Source: Gammaproteobacteria bacterium UBA3067 (lineage in GTDB: Bacteria > Pseudomonadota > Gammaproteobacteria > Pseudomonadales > UBA3067). Taken from it: a DNA stretch of 57,906 nt. The first letter of the stretch is position 1; every line of letters begins with the position of its first letter. The stretch is from positions 1 through 57,906 of the forward strand of contig DFBZ01000053.1 of assembly GCA_002366835.1 (NCBI GenBank), read 5' to 3'. This document shows positions 34,527-43,251 of this stretch, in pieces. The notes beneath the pieces were generated by a model. The model did no database searches and was not told the origin of the DNA. It saw only the letters and a program-made list of their open reading frames with translations. The position numbers and the translations under genes are program-made.

Positions 34527-35555
34527 TTAAAGCGATACGCTGCCTTGGTTTTTAAATGCCACTCGGGACAGCTGACCTTTGGTTTGTTCCCCTAGCCAGG
34601 ATGACCAGCCCAGGTGGCCTTGTTCGCCTAATTTTATTCCGGGTATGTCGTCTGTTTCTACAATGAATTCAATATCCCAGTCGTATTCGTCCCCCGCATA
34701 ACAGCGAATGAGGGATAGCAGGGTTTCGTAACTGTCTTGACCGGGAAGCAACTCTTTCAATTGTGAGTAAGGGGCGGGGCCACAGCGTACGGTGAAGATA
34801 TGCTGCAGATCAAAAACCTTTTCACCCAGACTGGAATTAATGCCCAGCTGGCAAGGGTTGTTGTATTGGGTGAGCCGTGATTGTTCTAATTGGCTCAGTG
34901 TTAACCATCCTCCGGAGAAAGAGTCCACTTCAAACTGTTGGCCAAAGTGGTTGTGGAGTATATGGGCCAGGCCGTCGGCCGGTCGGCTTTGCATGGCCAA
35001 TAAGCCAGTTTGATAAAATCGACCCTGGCGTGGCAGATGAGGGGTGATTTGTTCTTTCTCGCCTAGCCCACAGAGTGCGCCAATATAAAGATCGAAGCGA
35101 TTATCATCCGGTCGATCCATTTCCACACAGGGCTCGGCATCAGCCCAGCTTCTGTAAAACAGAGATAGCAAGCGATGGTGGAAAATATCGACAAACTTCG
35201 AAAAAGTAGGGTCCTTGAAATTATGCGCACGCTGTTGGGCGTATTCGGTAAGGTGTAAGGGCATTGGGCCGTTGGGGCCAAAGACCCCAAACGCAAAGTT
35301 AGAAAGCTGATCTTTGCTCTCTTTATCGCCTTCGATAAAGCTGTGAATGGCCGATGGGGCAAAGGCCATGCTTGGCTCTTGAGAGAGTTTTACGTTTTCG
35401 TTGTTTGGTGAAACACTGCGTCCGAGTCGTTCACTTTCGGCGTGAATTTTTTCCAGCGCCCTGAGCACTGTGAAAAGTTCGTATTTTTCTGGTTCTGCAC
35501 AAAGCTCGGCATACCAACTTAGAGTATCTGCTTGCATCCGCTCCTCGCTGTCCAT
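34527..35555 (-). CDS. tssG: type VI secretion baseplate protein TssG
   Basis: The 342-residue protein is a member of the baseplate wedge together with TssE, TssF and TssK. The N-terminal YELFTVLRALEKIHAESERLGRSVSPNNENVKLSQEPSMAFAPSAI is the family signature, followed by FGVFGPNGPMPLHLTEYA. It overlaps the end of tssF by 37 bases, so the two are coupled. The Met at residue 7 is an alternative start. Length is normal. Confidence 0.93.
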   Translation of the reverse strand: MDSEERMQADTLSWYAELCAEPEKYELFTVLRALEKIHAESERLGRSVSPNNENVKLSQEPSMAFAPSAIHSFIEGDKESKDQLSNFAFGVFGPNGPMPLHLTEYAQQRAHNFKDPTFSKFVDIFHHRLLSLFYRSWADAEPCVEMDRPDDNRFDLYIGALCGLGEKEQITPHLPRQGRFYQTGLLAMQSRPADGLAHILHNHFGQQFEVDSFSGGWLTLSQLEQSRLTQYNNPCQLGINSSLGEKVFDLQHIFTVRCGPAPYSQLKELLPGQDSYETLLSLIRCYAGDEYDWDIEFIVETDDIPGIKLGEQGHLGWSSWLGEQTKGQLSRVAFKNQGSVSL

Positions 35556-37393
35556 CTTTTTATTTCGCCGCGTTGTTCCGAAATTAAAACCAATTCGGTG
35601 AAGCTATTGATGGAGGTGTAGCGGGCAAAGAAGTGCTCCATCACTGCTCCAAATAGAAAAAAGCCCAAACCTTCAAAGCCGCTTTCATCGACTTCCATAC
35701 GAATTTCCAGCCCACGCCCGTAGGCAATGTGGCCTACTGAAACGGGCAGCCTTCGCACGATGGGCTGAGCACTGACTTTTTGCAGTGCTTCCACTTGTTT
35801 GACCTGGCTGGCATCTTGGTCATTGATGTAAAGACGCAGCATGCTTTTAATCGCTTGTGCGGCTTCATTTTTTTCCTGATTAATTAAGGAAAGATAATTG
35901 AGAGAAAGGTGGTTGATAAATTTCCAGCTGATTTCGGATGGGGGGTGAGCGGGCACCGGTTTAGATGGCCCGTGGATGCAGCGAATACTATCCACTGGGG
36001 CGCTGATATCGAGGGTGAAATCGGTACGGCCTCGGCCCGTGGGCATATGCAGTGGCAAATCACGATTGGTGCAGCTTAGTTTGAGATCAAGCTGCTTGAT
36101 ATGCTGACCAAGGGGTGCATTGCTGGAATCTACAGCAGCTAAAAATACTTCACTGCCAATGTAATTGGAGCGGCTTCCGTATTGTTTTTGTTTTGAGGAA
36201 AGCAGGCGTGGTTCACGGTAGGAGGTGTAGTAATTTCCGTCTTCCAGGTGTTCTTGGGTCTGCCCGTAGAAAGGCGCAAAACTTTGCTTGTTTTCCCCTC
36301 CAGCGGTATAACCATTCACCTCATCAATGTGATACACCTCAAAGTCTTGCGGGCGGGTGCGGTCCACCAGAACGTGGTGTTCGTGCCTGCCATCTTTGAG
36401 GTTGATGCGATCCCCCCGTTTGGGGAAGAGGTTGATGGCCGGGGTGCAATTGAGCTGAAACAGGCCTTTGTTGATAAGCGGCTTTAGGCTTTTGTCATTT
36501 TTATCGAGCAGAATGACGATTTCCAGTTCGGTGCTATGAATACTCTTGAGATGTTGTGCCAGAGCACCCAGTTTGAAAAACATAAAGCGTTGGGGGAAAG
36601 CAAAGTATTCCTGCAGTAATCGGTATCCACTAAAGGATGGCTCTATGCCGGGGAGTAGTGCTTCATGGTCATCAAAACCCACCGCTTGAAGGTTTTTCTG
36701 GGGAATAAACTCAGCGGTTTGTTTATGAAGGCCTTTGCCTCGTACCTGAAAGCCCAAACCATGGGAAAAAATTTGCTCATAGAGTTTCATGGGTGATTCA
36801 TCGTGGCCGCTAATATGAAATATCAGTTCTTCCATATCCAGTTCGCTGAAGGCGGTGTCATTGGTGCTTTTTAGACTCAGTTTGATGCCTGCTTTGGCTT
36901 CGGGTGGGCCACCCCAGTTTCCTGATGCAAGCGCCGAGTCGCTGTCGTAATAGCTGGCCTGCGAAAGTTCTAAGGGCCATAGAGTGAGGTCGTGGGTGGT
37001 TCTGAATTCGCAAGCAGTACGCTCATTTTTTGCCAGAATAGAGTAAAGCGCGGTGTGACGTTTTATCGTAAAGCCTTCACTCAGCGAGCCTTCCGCCAGG
37101 TTGGGGTTAAACTGAGCGATGGTGATGGAGGGGAGGGGTTTATGGTAGTGGGGGTAAACAATTTCTAGTAGATGCTGGGTGAATCGAGGAAAGCGTGAAT
37201 CCAACTTCAACTGTACGCGGGCAGCGAGAAAGGCAAAACCTTCCAGCAATCGTTCTACGTAGGGGTCAGCGACTTCGGTGTTGTCCAGACCAAGTCGACC
37301 AGCAATTTTCGGGAATTCTTTGGCAAAATCACCCGCAGTTTCCCGCACATGCCGTAATTCCTGGTTGTAGTAATCGAGAAATCGTTGATCCAC
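35519..37393 (-). CDS. tssF: type VI secretion baseplate protein TssF
   Basis: The 624-residue baseplate wedge protein starts MDQRFLDYYNQELRHVRETAGDFAKEFPKIAGRLGL, the characteristic TssF N-terminus. VERLLEGFAFLAARVQLKLDSRFPRFTQHLLEIVYPHY follows, also diagnostic. The C-terminal AYGRGLEIRMEVDESGFEGLGFFLFGAVMEHFFARY matches the family end. It lies 12 bases behind tssE and overlaps tssG. Intact and of normal length. Confidence 0.95.
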   Translation of the reverse strand: MDQRFLDYYNQELRHVRETAGDFAKEFPKIAGRLGLDNTEVADPYVERLLEGFAFLAARVQLKLDSRFPRFTQHLLEIVYPHYHKPLPSITIAQFNPNLAEGSLSEGFTIKRHTALYSILAKNERTACEFRTTHDLTLWPLELSQASYYDSDSALASGNWGGPPEAKAGIKLSLKSTNDTAFSELDMEELIFHISGHDESPMKLYEQIFSHGLGFQVRGKGLHKQTAEFIPQKNLQAVGFDDHEALLPGIEPSFSGYRLLQEYFAFPQRFMFFKLGALAQHLKSIHSTELEIVILLDKNDKSLKPLINKGLFQLNCTPAINLFPKRGDRINLKDGRHEHHVLVDRTRPQDFEVYHIDEVNGYTAGGENKQSFAPFYGQTQEHLEDGNYYTSYREPRLLSSKQKQYGSRSNYIGSEVFLAAVDSSNAPLGQHIKQLDLKLSCTNRDLPLHMPTGRGRTDFTLDISAPVDSIRCIHGPSKPVPAHPPSEISWKFINHLSLNYLSLINQEKNEAAQAIKSMLRLYINDQDASQVKQVEALQKVSAQPIVRRLPVSVGHIAYGRGLEIRMEVDESGFEGLGFFLFGAVMEHFFARYTSINSFTELVLISEQRGEIKRWTARSGCKQIL

Positions 37394-37405
37394 CTGAGGA
37401 TTTCC

Positions 37406-37891
37406 TTAGCTTAAGTTCACTTCACCGGTTTCGAGATCAATTTCGGTTTTAATATACAGGGCAATGGGCAGTGGCTCTGCCCAAAGTTCACAGGATATCT
37501 GAAGCACGATGGCGTTGCGGTTCATATCATCTTGTTCTTGCACCGACACAGCCAAGGTTTTAGCTAGAATTCTGGGCTCGTAGGTCAAGATGGCGTGTTT
37601 GATTTTGCGCTCCAGTATATACGGCTCTATGGAGGAGGCGGAAATCCCGGAAAAGTTATTCGCGCCGTAATTGAGCACGGAGTTTTGCACCTCCGGAAAT
37701 GAGGACAAGTCCTCTGAAACACCAAGTGCGCTGGTGTTAAGTAGCCAGTTTAAATCGCGGGTTACATACTCCTGAAGTTTTTTCAGGGTAATGACGCGTT
37801 TATTGCGTGCTTCCACTTTTTGTTCAGGCTCGTCATCACGAAGTCTGTCAAGAAGGGCTGGTTGGAGTCGTTCGCGGCTACCTGTGGACAT
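37406..37891 (-). CDS. tssE: type VI secretion baseplate protein TssE (gp25-like)
   Basis: The 161-residue protein has the T4 gp25-like fold of the sheath-initiating baseplate component. The gp25-type EPRILAKTLAVSVQEQD segment and the VTRDLNWLLNTS block are visible. The N-terminus is Arg/Glu-rich, as usual. It lies 12 bases behind tagJ and 12 before tssF. No defect is seen. Confidence 0.92.
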   Translation of the reverse strand: MSTGSRERLQPALLDRLRDDEPEQKVEARNKRVITLKKLQEYVTRDLNWLLNTSALGVSEDLSSFPEVQNSVLNYGANNFSGISASSIEPYILERKIKHAILTYEPRILAKTLAVSVQEQDDMNRNAIVLQISCELWAEPLPIALYIKTEIDLETGEVNLS

Positions 37892-37903
37892 GGATAGTGG
37901 GGC

Positions 37904-38698
37904 TTACGCTTCTTGAGAAAGGGTGATTTCCCTTATTGTGAGTAGCGGGTATTCATTTTGCTCAGTGGCGAGAAGTTTTTGTCCCCTTCCTGCATAACTT
38001 TGTTCGCCGAGTTGCTCCCAGTCCGTTTTTCTTCCCAGTTGAATCAGAGGGTCTTCATCGTAGCCTGAACCTGGGTAGCGCGCGGGAATAAAACCCATGG
38101 TGTTTCCGCCATTGGTCCAGTGAAATTCGCAGGGTAGCCAGATAAGGTCTCTAAGGTCTTCCGGTTCGGAAAGTTTTAAGCGGGCGATGCACTGGAAAGG
38201 AATCCAGAAATAGCGACCGTCTATAATACCTTCCATAAATGGGCCGGTTCTGGAGTCTGCGTCAGCGATCCATTCAAAGCTTTCCCCGTCAATTGTTCCG
38301 CTGGTGGTGGGGATGTCTTCGTAGGTTTCCTGGCGCATGGTTTCGGCTTTTAAGGTGTGGCCTTCACTCTCCAGCTTGAGGGCTTCGAGAAGTGGCGCAA
38401 CCCAGGCTGCGGGCTCACCAAAAATAAGAGGTGTTTTTTCACCTTTGTAGATGGCCTCTCGTAGCATTTCACACTGAATAACCTGCTGGTAAGTTTTGGC
38501 CATCGCCATGGTGATGGTATCTAATTCTTGTACCACGTTTAATTGCGTGAGCGCGCGCTGGTATTGACCATCGATGCACAGTAGTTGGAATAGGAAAGTG
38601 CGCAAGGCCGGGGCGGAAGGGTTGTCTCTCACCTCTTCGGTGAGTGAGGCGAGGGCTTCTTTTACCTTGCCAGTTTTTATCAGCTCTTCTGCACGCAT
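37904..38698 (-). CDS. tagJ: type VI accessory protein TagJ (ImpE family)
   Basis: The 264-residue protein has TPR-like helices at the N-terminus (residues 1-95) and an ImpE-type beta-rich C-terminus (SFEWIADADSRTGPFMEGIIDGRYFWIPF). In known systems TagJ binds the N-terminal helix of TssB and modulates sheath handling; it occurs only in a subset of T6SS clusters. It begins 182 bases after hcp, beyond a terminator, so it is probably read from its own promoter or by partial readthrough. Confidence 0.88.
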   Translation of the reverse strand: MRAEELIKTGKVKEALASLTEEVRDNPSAPALRTFLFQLLCIDGQYQRALTQLNVVQELDTITMAMAKTYQQVIQCEMLREAIYKGEKTPLIFGEPAAWVAPLLEALKLESEGHTLKAETMRQETYEDIPTTSGTIDGESFEWIADADSRTGPFMEGIIDGRYFWIPFQCIARLKLSEPEDLRDLIWLPCEFHWTNGGNTMGFIPARYPGSGYDEDPLIQLGRKTDWEQLGEQSYAGRGQKLLATEQNEYPLLTIREITLSQEA

Positions 38699-38827
38699 GT
38701 GAACATTCCTGTTTTTTGGGATGCTGGAAATGGTCGTGAGGAAAACCAGCGGGAGAAAGAGTTTTGTTATGCAATTCTGACTATTGTGTCGCGGGTGATT
38801 GAAGGGCTAATCGTATGCCTGAAATTA

Positions 38828-38857
38828 AAAAAGCGCCAGATTTGACCGGCGCTTTTT
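38828..38857 (-). terminator. Rho-independent terminator downstream of hcp
   Basis: AAAAAGCGCC and GGCGCTTTTT form a perfect 10-bp stem around ten bases. On the minus strand the stem is followed by a T-rich tail. It lies 23 bases past the hcp stop and separates hcp from tagJ. Confidence 0.85.
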
Positions 38858-38880
38858 AGCGTTGCATTTACCGATCTGGT

Positions 38881-39363
38881 TTACCAGGGGGTGTTTTCAG
38901 CGATATTGAAGCCTACTTCAATTTCTGCATCACCGCTGCCATCTTTCTTCTGCGGTGTGTAGATGATTTTGAATTTCGCAAAGTTAATGCTGATGTTCTC
39001 AGTGAGGCGGTCTTCTCCACCTGAGCCACCTGTTGAAATGCTGGTGATCAGGCAATCTTCCATTAGTATTTTGTAATACTCAAGAGGGTTTTGCCCAGCC
39101 TTACGAATAGTTAGCATGGCTTTGGCAATATGTTTGCCGGTATTACATACTTGGAAAATGTTCGGAGATGACCTGTCAATGTACTTGGTGATAGATAAAT
39201 CTTGAACGTTTACCTTACCTGCACCTCCACCTGGGCCCATATGGGTGGTGCCTGATTGGCTTGCGCCGAAGCTCCATGCAAGGACATCTATTTCACCGCC
39301 GTGGGATTTATCTACTGCTTCACCGTCAATACCGTCAAGCTTTAAGAATTGATCAAGAGCCAT
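38881..39363 (-). CDS. hcp: Hcp tube protein (TssD)
   Basis: The 160-residue protein forms the stacked hexameric inner tube fired by the T6SS, and is also a carrier for small effectors. It begins MALDQFLKLDGIDGEAVDKSHGGEIDVLAWSFGASQSG, the standard Hcp N-terminus. The core KYIDRSSPNIFQVCNTGKHIAKAMLTIRKAG follows. An AGGAG site sits seven bases before the ATG. It is bracketed by hairpins upstream (39396-39465) and a terminator downstream, consistent with high separate expression. Confidence 0.97.
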   Translation of the reverse strand: MALDQFLKLDGIDGEAVDKSHGGEIDVLAWSFGASQSGTTHMGPGGGAGKVNVQDLSITKYIDRSSPNIFQVCNTGKHIAKAMLTIRKAGQNPLEYYKILMEDCLITSISTGGSGGEDRLTENISINFAKFKIIYTPQKKDGSGDAEIEVGFNIAENTPW

Positions 39364-39395
39364 TGCATTTTCTCCTAAAAAATTAAATCTCAGTC

Positions 39396-39465
39396 CGCCA
39401 GGGTTGGCTAACCCTGGCGCTTATATTATGAGTTTCCCCTCGGTAAATGTATGAACTATTTACCG
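39396..39465 (-). promoter_or_regulatory. two hairpins in the tssC-hcp gap
   Basis: The first is a 10-bp stem, CGCCAGGGTT (39396-39405) with AACCCTGGCG (39410-39419). The second is CGGTAAAT (39441-39448) with ATTTACCG (39458-39465). Neither has a strong T-run on the minus strand, so RNA processing or partial attenuation between tssC and hcp is as likely as termination. Confidence 0.55.
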
Positions 39466-39494
39466 GGAAGTTTGGTGTTTTTTCAGATCGTGTT

Positions 39495-40988
39495 TTATGC
39501 GCCTTTCACTGAAGGGAGTTTTGATACCAGTCTTAAGGAAACCGTTAAACCTTCAAGCTGGTAATGCGGGCGCAGGTAAAAGCGAGAAGTGTAATAACCT
39601 GGCGCGCCTTCTATTTCTTCCACCACAACTTCGGCTGCAGCCAGTGGCTTGCGTGCTTTGGTTTCTTCGCTTGAGTTGGCGGGGTCGCCATCAACATATT
39701 GAAGTATCCATTCTTGCAGCCAGCGCTGCATTTCGGCCCGCTCTTTAAAGGAGCCCAGCTTGTCTCGAACAATACACTTCAGGTAATGGGCGAAGCGCGA
39801 GCTTGCAAATAAGTACGGCAGGCGTGCTGCCAGTGCGGCGTTTGCGCTGGCATCTGGGTCATCGTACTCGGCGGGTTTATGCAGTGACTGTGCACCAATA
39901 AAGGCCGCGAACTCAGAGTTCTTTCTGTGGATCAATGGCAAAAAACCGTTGTTAGAAAGTTCCGCCTCACGTCGATCACTAATGGCAATTTCCGTTGGGC
40001 ACTTCATGTCAACGCCGCCATCATCTGATGGAAAGGTGTGAACGGGAAGCCCTTCTACTGAGCCGCCAGATTCTATGCCACGAATTCGGGAGCACCAGCC
40101 GTACTCTTTAAAAGAGCGGTTGATATTAACGGCCATGGCATAAGCCGAGTTGGCCCAGCAATATTTGCTGGAGTCTGCGCTGCCTGTCTCTTCTTCGAAG
40201 TCAAATTCTTCAACCGGGTCGGTGTTTGCGCCATAGGGTAGTCGGGCCAGAAAGCGCGGCATGGTTAGCCCGATATACTTTGAGTCTTCCGATTCGCGCA
40301 GCGCGCGCCAAGGAGCATAATCTGGTGTGGAAAATATTTTGGTGAGATCTCTCGGGTTGGTTAGCTCCTGCCAAGAGTCCATCTGCATCGCCGTGGGAGA
40401 GGCGGCTGCTAGAAATGGTGCGTGGGCGGCAGCGGAGACTTGAGAGATCATGCCGAGAAGTTCTACATCTTGGGGAGAGTGGCTGAACTCATAGTCGCCC
40501 ACGAAACATCCGTAGGGTTCCCCACCAAGCTGGCCATACTCTTCTTCGTATACCTTTTTGAAAAGAGGGCTTTGGTCCCAGGCAGTGCCTTTAAACTTTT
40601 TGAGGTTTTTGTACACATCTTTTTTGGAGACATTCATCACGCGGATTTTTAACATTTCATCGGTTTCAGTGTTATTCACTAAATGATGAAGGCCGCGCCA
40701 AGCGCTTTCGAGCTGCTGAAACTCTTCGTTATGAATGATTAGATTAACTTGCTCTGTCAGTTTTTTGTCAATCTCGGCAATTAATGCGTTGATGGTTACT
40801 GCTGCGTCTTCTGACACCAGCCCGGAATTTTTTAAAACCTGTTCGGCCAAGGTGTTGACTGCGTTCTGAACGGCTTCTTCAGCTTGGGATGATTTTGGTT
40901 TGAATTCTTTTTGCAACAAGGAAGAAAAGTCGTCAATGGCGAGGTCTTCCTGTGCCTGCGATTCGAGTTCTGTTTGTTGGTCAGCCAT
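39495..40988 (-). CDS. tssC: type VI contractile sheath large subunit TssC (VipB)
   Basis: The 497-residue protein forms the contractile sheath with TssB. Diagnostic blocks are LIIHNEEFQQLESAWRGLHHLVNNTETDEMLKIRVMNVSK, GEPYGCFVGDYEFSH, PRFLARLPYG and the C-terminal GAPGYYTSRFYLRPHYQLEGLTVSLRLVSKLP. It lies five bases behind tssB, as usual. Intact and of standard length. Confidence 0.97.
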   Translation of the reverse strand: MADQQTELESQAQEDLAIDDFSSLLQKEFKPKSSQAEEAVQNAVNTLAEQVLKNSGLVSEDAAVTINALIAEIDKKLTEQVNLIIHNEEFQQLESAWRGLHHLVNNTETDEMLKIRVMNVSKKDVYKNLKKFKGTAWDQSPLFKKVYEEEYGQLGGEPYGCFVGDYEFSHSPQDVELLGMISQVSAAAHAPFLAAASPTAMQMDSWQELTNPRDLTKIFSTPDYAPWRALRESEDSKYIGLTMPRFLARLPYGANTDPVEEFDFEEETGSADSSKYCWANSAYAMAVNINRSFKEYGWCSRIRGIESGGSVEGLPVHTFPSDDGGVDMKCPTEIAISDRREAELSNNGFLPLIHRKNSEFAAFIGAQSLHKPAEYDDPDASANAALAARLPYLFASSRFAHYLKCIVRDKLGSFKERAEMQRWLQEWILQYVDGDPANSSEETKARKPLAAAEVVVEEIEGAPGYYTSRFYLRPHYQLEGLTVSLRLVSKLPSVKGA

Positions 40989-40993
40989 GCTGT

Positions 40994-41518
40994 TTATTCC
41001 TCGGTTGCTGTTTCATCGCTTTCACCCGTCTTGCTGGCCTCGGTGAGAGTCTTAAGCAAGTCGGTATCTTTGATGATTTTTGAAATTAATTCCTCAGCAC
41101 CTGCTTTGCCATCCATGTAGGTGACAAGGTTGGCGAGTTCCGTGCGAGCTTCCAGTAATTTGTCCAGCCCGCTGACTTTTTTGGCCACAGCAGCGGGCGA
41201 GAAGTCGTCCATGCTTTCGAAGGTGATGTCAACGGGGAGGTTACCTTCGCCAGTCAGTGCGTTGGGTACATTAAATGCGGCGCGTGGTTTGCTTGCTTTT
41301 AAGCGTTCATCGAAGTTGTCCACATCAACTTCCAAAAAATTACGCTCGTGAACACCGGGCAAGGCCTCTGCCGGCTTGCCAGAAAGGTCGGCCATAACAC
41401 CCATAACGAAGGGCAGTTGAACCTTTTTTTCTGCGCCGTACAGCTCTACATCGTATTCTATCTGAACACGTGGAGCGCGATTGCGAGCGATAAACTTTTG
41501 ACTGCTCTGTTTAGCCAT
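40994..41518 (-). CDS. tssB: type VI contractile sheath small subunit TssB (VipA)
   Basis: The 174-residue protein begins MAKQSSQKFIARNRAPRVQIEYDVELYGAEKKVQLPFVMGVMADLSG, the TssB signature, and contains the ERNFLEVDVDNFDERL block. It interlocks with TssC and offers the N-terminal helix bound by ClpV (and TagJ). A MITE-like element separates it from tssA upstream; AAGGAG precedes its start. Confidence 0.97.
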   Translation of the reverse strand: MAKQSSQKFIARNRAPRVQIEYDVELYGAEKKVQLPFVMGVMADLSGKPAEALPGVHERNFLEVDVDNFDERLKASKPRAAFNVPNALTGEGNLPVDITFESMDDFSPAAVAKKVSGLDKLLEARTELANLVTYMDGKAGAEELISKIIKDTDLLKTLTEASKTGESDETATEE

Positions 41519-41538
41519 AGTGCTTTCTCCTTAGTTTA

Positions 41539-41726
41539 GGGCACCTCTAAAAATTGCCTTTTTACCCGATAGCGGCGTCAGCTCCGTACTCAACTCCTCA
41601 TGTAGCTCTTGTTCACTCGGCTTTGGCTTCCTGCGTCGCTCTACCTCCTCCATCCATGGAGTCGTGCGGGTTTCCGTGCGCTGCTTCCTTGCTCTCGAAT
41701 AAAAATTCTAATTTTTAGAGATACCC
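41539..41726. mobile_element. MITE-like inverted-repeat element, family 1 copy A
   Basis: This is a 188-bp element whose ends GGGCACCTCTAAAAATT and (reverse complement) GGGTATCTCTAAAAATT are near-identical inverted repeats. It is flanked by the direct repeat TTTA (41535-41538 and 41727-41730). A shorter copy of the same element lies inverted at 46870-47009. It contains no open frame. It sits in the gap between tssA and tssB. Confidence 0.8.
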
Positions 41727-41736
41727 TTTAAATTGT

Positions 41737-42834
41737 TTACCAGTCGCTACTGCTTTTGCTCGTGCTGGTTGGTTCGGGTTTTATTCCACCAAGATCTTTG
41801 ATCTTTTGTAAGCTGTCGGGATTCAGGTTTTCAATGATTTCTAAAAAGTCTGCGGTGACGAGTGCTTTGGCGCGGTTGATTAATAAGGGTACAGGACTAG
41901 AGGGCTCATTTGCCTGGTAATAATTACATATTTTTTCTAGCGATCGTATTACATCTTCGCGACTATTAATGGTGCCTGGAGGAACGGGCGCGCTGTTTTC
42001 TGGCATGACGGCCCCCTGGCTGTCGTTAGGCTGTTCGGAAGGTGTTTGGCTTTCGCTTTGCGTTAAGGTTGTGTCTTCTTTTGCATTGGAAAAACTTCGG
42101 AGAAGCTTTGCGATGCGATCAAGCTCTTTTCGAAGGGGCGTTAAGGTGAGCGCTTGGTAGTGCTGGCCTTTCAGCTTTTCGTCAATCCAGTTCTCTAAGG
42201 CACTCAGGTCTTCGCCGATGCTGTCGATGGCTTGTTTTGTTTGCAGCGCAGCATCGGGCGCTTGTTGGGAAAAAGCGGCTTCGATCTGTTGTAAGGAGAT
42301 GGTGCTATCAGTTGCTTGCTGAGGTATTTCACCCAGCGCTAGCTTGTAGTCACGAAGGGAAAAGCTACCCAGGCCAGGTGCGGAAACCAGGCTGGTTTGG
42401 GTGAGAGGTTTTAGAATGGCGTCGTAGTCGCAAAGATTGTTGAGGGCGTTAATGCGGAAGTCGGCATCGAAGTCGCCGTCAAATGTCAGCTTGGGGTAGG
42501 CTTCTTCCCAGTACTGCTCGTTAATCAGTCGTATCAGCTTTATGCCATGAGCAAAACCGGCGAGCTTTTTTGTATGCAGCCATGCTGAGCACAGGTAAAC
42601 GGCCAAGCGCAGATGTTTTCCCGACTCGAATAAAGAAAGAGAAAGGCGTTCTACTTCACGCCAGTCAACTTCTGTATGGTCGGCGTTTGCCCCGGAAAAG
42701 TCCTGGCTGCTTTCTGCGCTGGCTAGCGCCTCTAAGGTTTGAAACTCTGTCGAGTAGGGCAGGCTTTCTTCTATATCTAAGCCGCAAGGGTTTTCGGGTG
42801 AGATTGCTCGTAAAAGATCATCTAGGCCTTTCAC
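41737..42834 (-). CDS. tssA: type VI secretion protein TssA (ImpA domain)
   Basis: The 365-residue protein has the N-terminal ImpA domain (MKGLDDLLRAISPENPCGLDIEESLPYSTEFQTLE...DWREVERLSLSLFESGKHLRLAVYLC...W). A polar linker (about residues 262-290) and a C-terminal domain with REDVIRSLEKICNYYQANEPSSPVPLLINRAK follow. The last block is the conserved C-terminal TssA segment of the short class. TssA organises baseplate assembly and tail priming. It is the first gene of the minus arm, transcribed from the divergent region. Confidence 0.92.
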   Translation of the reverse strand: MKGLDDLLRAISPENPCGLDIEESLPYSTEFQTLEALASAESSQDFSGANADHTEVDWREVERLSLSLFESGKHLRLAVYLCSAWLHTKKLAGFAHGIKLIRLINEQYWEEAYPKLTFDGDFDADFRINALNNLCDYDAILKPLTQTSLVSAPGLGSFSLRDYKLALGEIPQQATDSTISLQQIEAAFSQQAPDAALQTKQAIDSIGEDLSALENWIDEKLKGQHYQALTLTPLRKELDRIAKLLRSFSNAKEDTTLTQSESQTPSEQPNDSQGAVMPENSAPVPPGTINSREDVIRSLEKICNYYQANEPSSPVPLLINRAKALVTADFLEIIENLNPDSLQKIKDLGGIKPEPTSTSKSSSDW

Positions 42835-43251
42835 TGTTTTTCTTTCCTCGGGAGAGTAAAGGTGTGGGCGTGTTCGGTGAGGCCGTTGCGCATGGTGAAT
42901 AGCCCGTCAAAGAGTCCTTCTAAATCCAACAAATGTCAAGGATTTGCATGGCAGTGAAATACGACTCCCTGGGTGTGAAATGTGAAAAGTTAATAGCTTG
43001 CACCCGTATATTGCGATGTATACTGTATGGCTTAATTTTCATCAAATGGCGCAGTGAGTTGAACCAGAGAGTTTCTGATTGATTCATGCGTTCACATCTT
43101 GTGCCTGAAGTGTTTTATAGGGCAGGTTCTTTACTTCGTCCATAGTTGGTCAGAGCTTCCCTCGGTTCTCGCTATCGCCTAAGATAACGGGCGATGAGGA
43201 TGGGCTTACTGAGTCAGTTTCGAGCACTGTTATATATGGGTCTATGAAAGA
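42835..43251. promoter_or_regulatory. divergent promoter region of the two T6SS arms
   Basis: This 417-base gene-free region separates tssA (minus) and tagH (plus). It must hold both arms' promoters. An inverted repeat ATCGCC (43174-43179) / GGCGAT (43190-43195) lies about 60 bases before tagH. I see no convincing sigma-54 type GG-GC pair. Exact promoters are not resolved. Confidence 0.5.
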
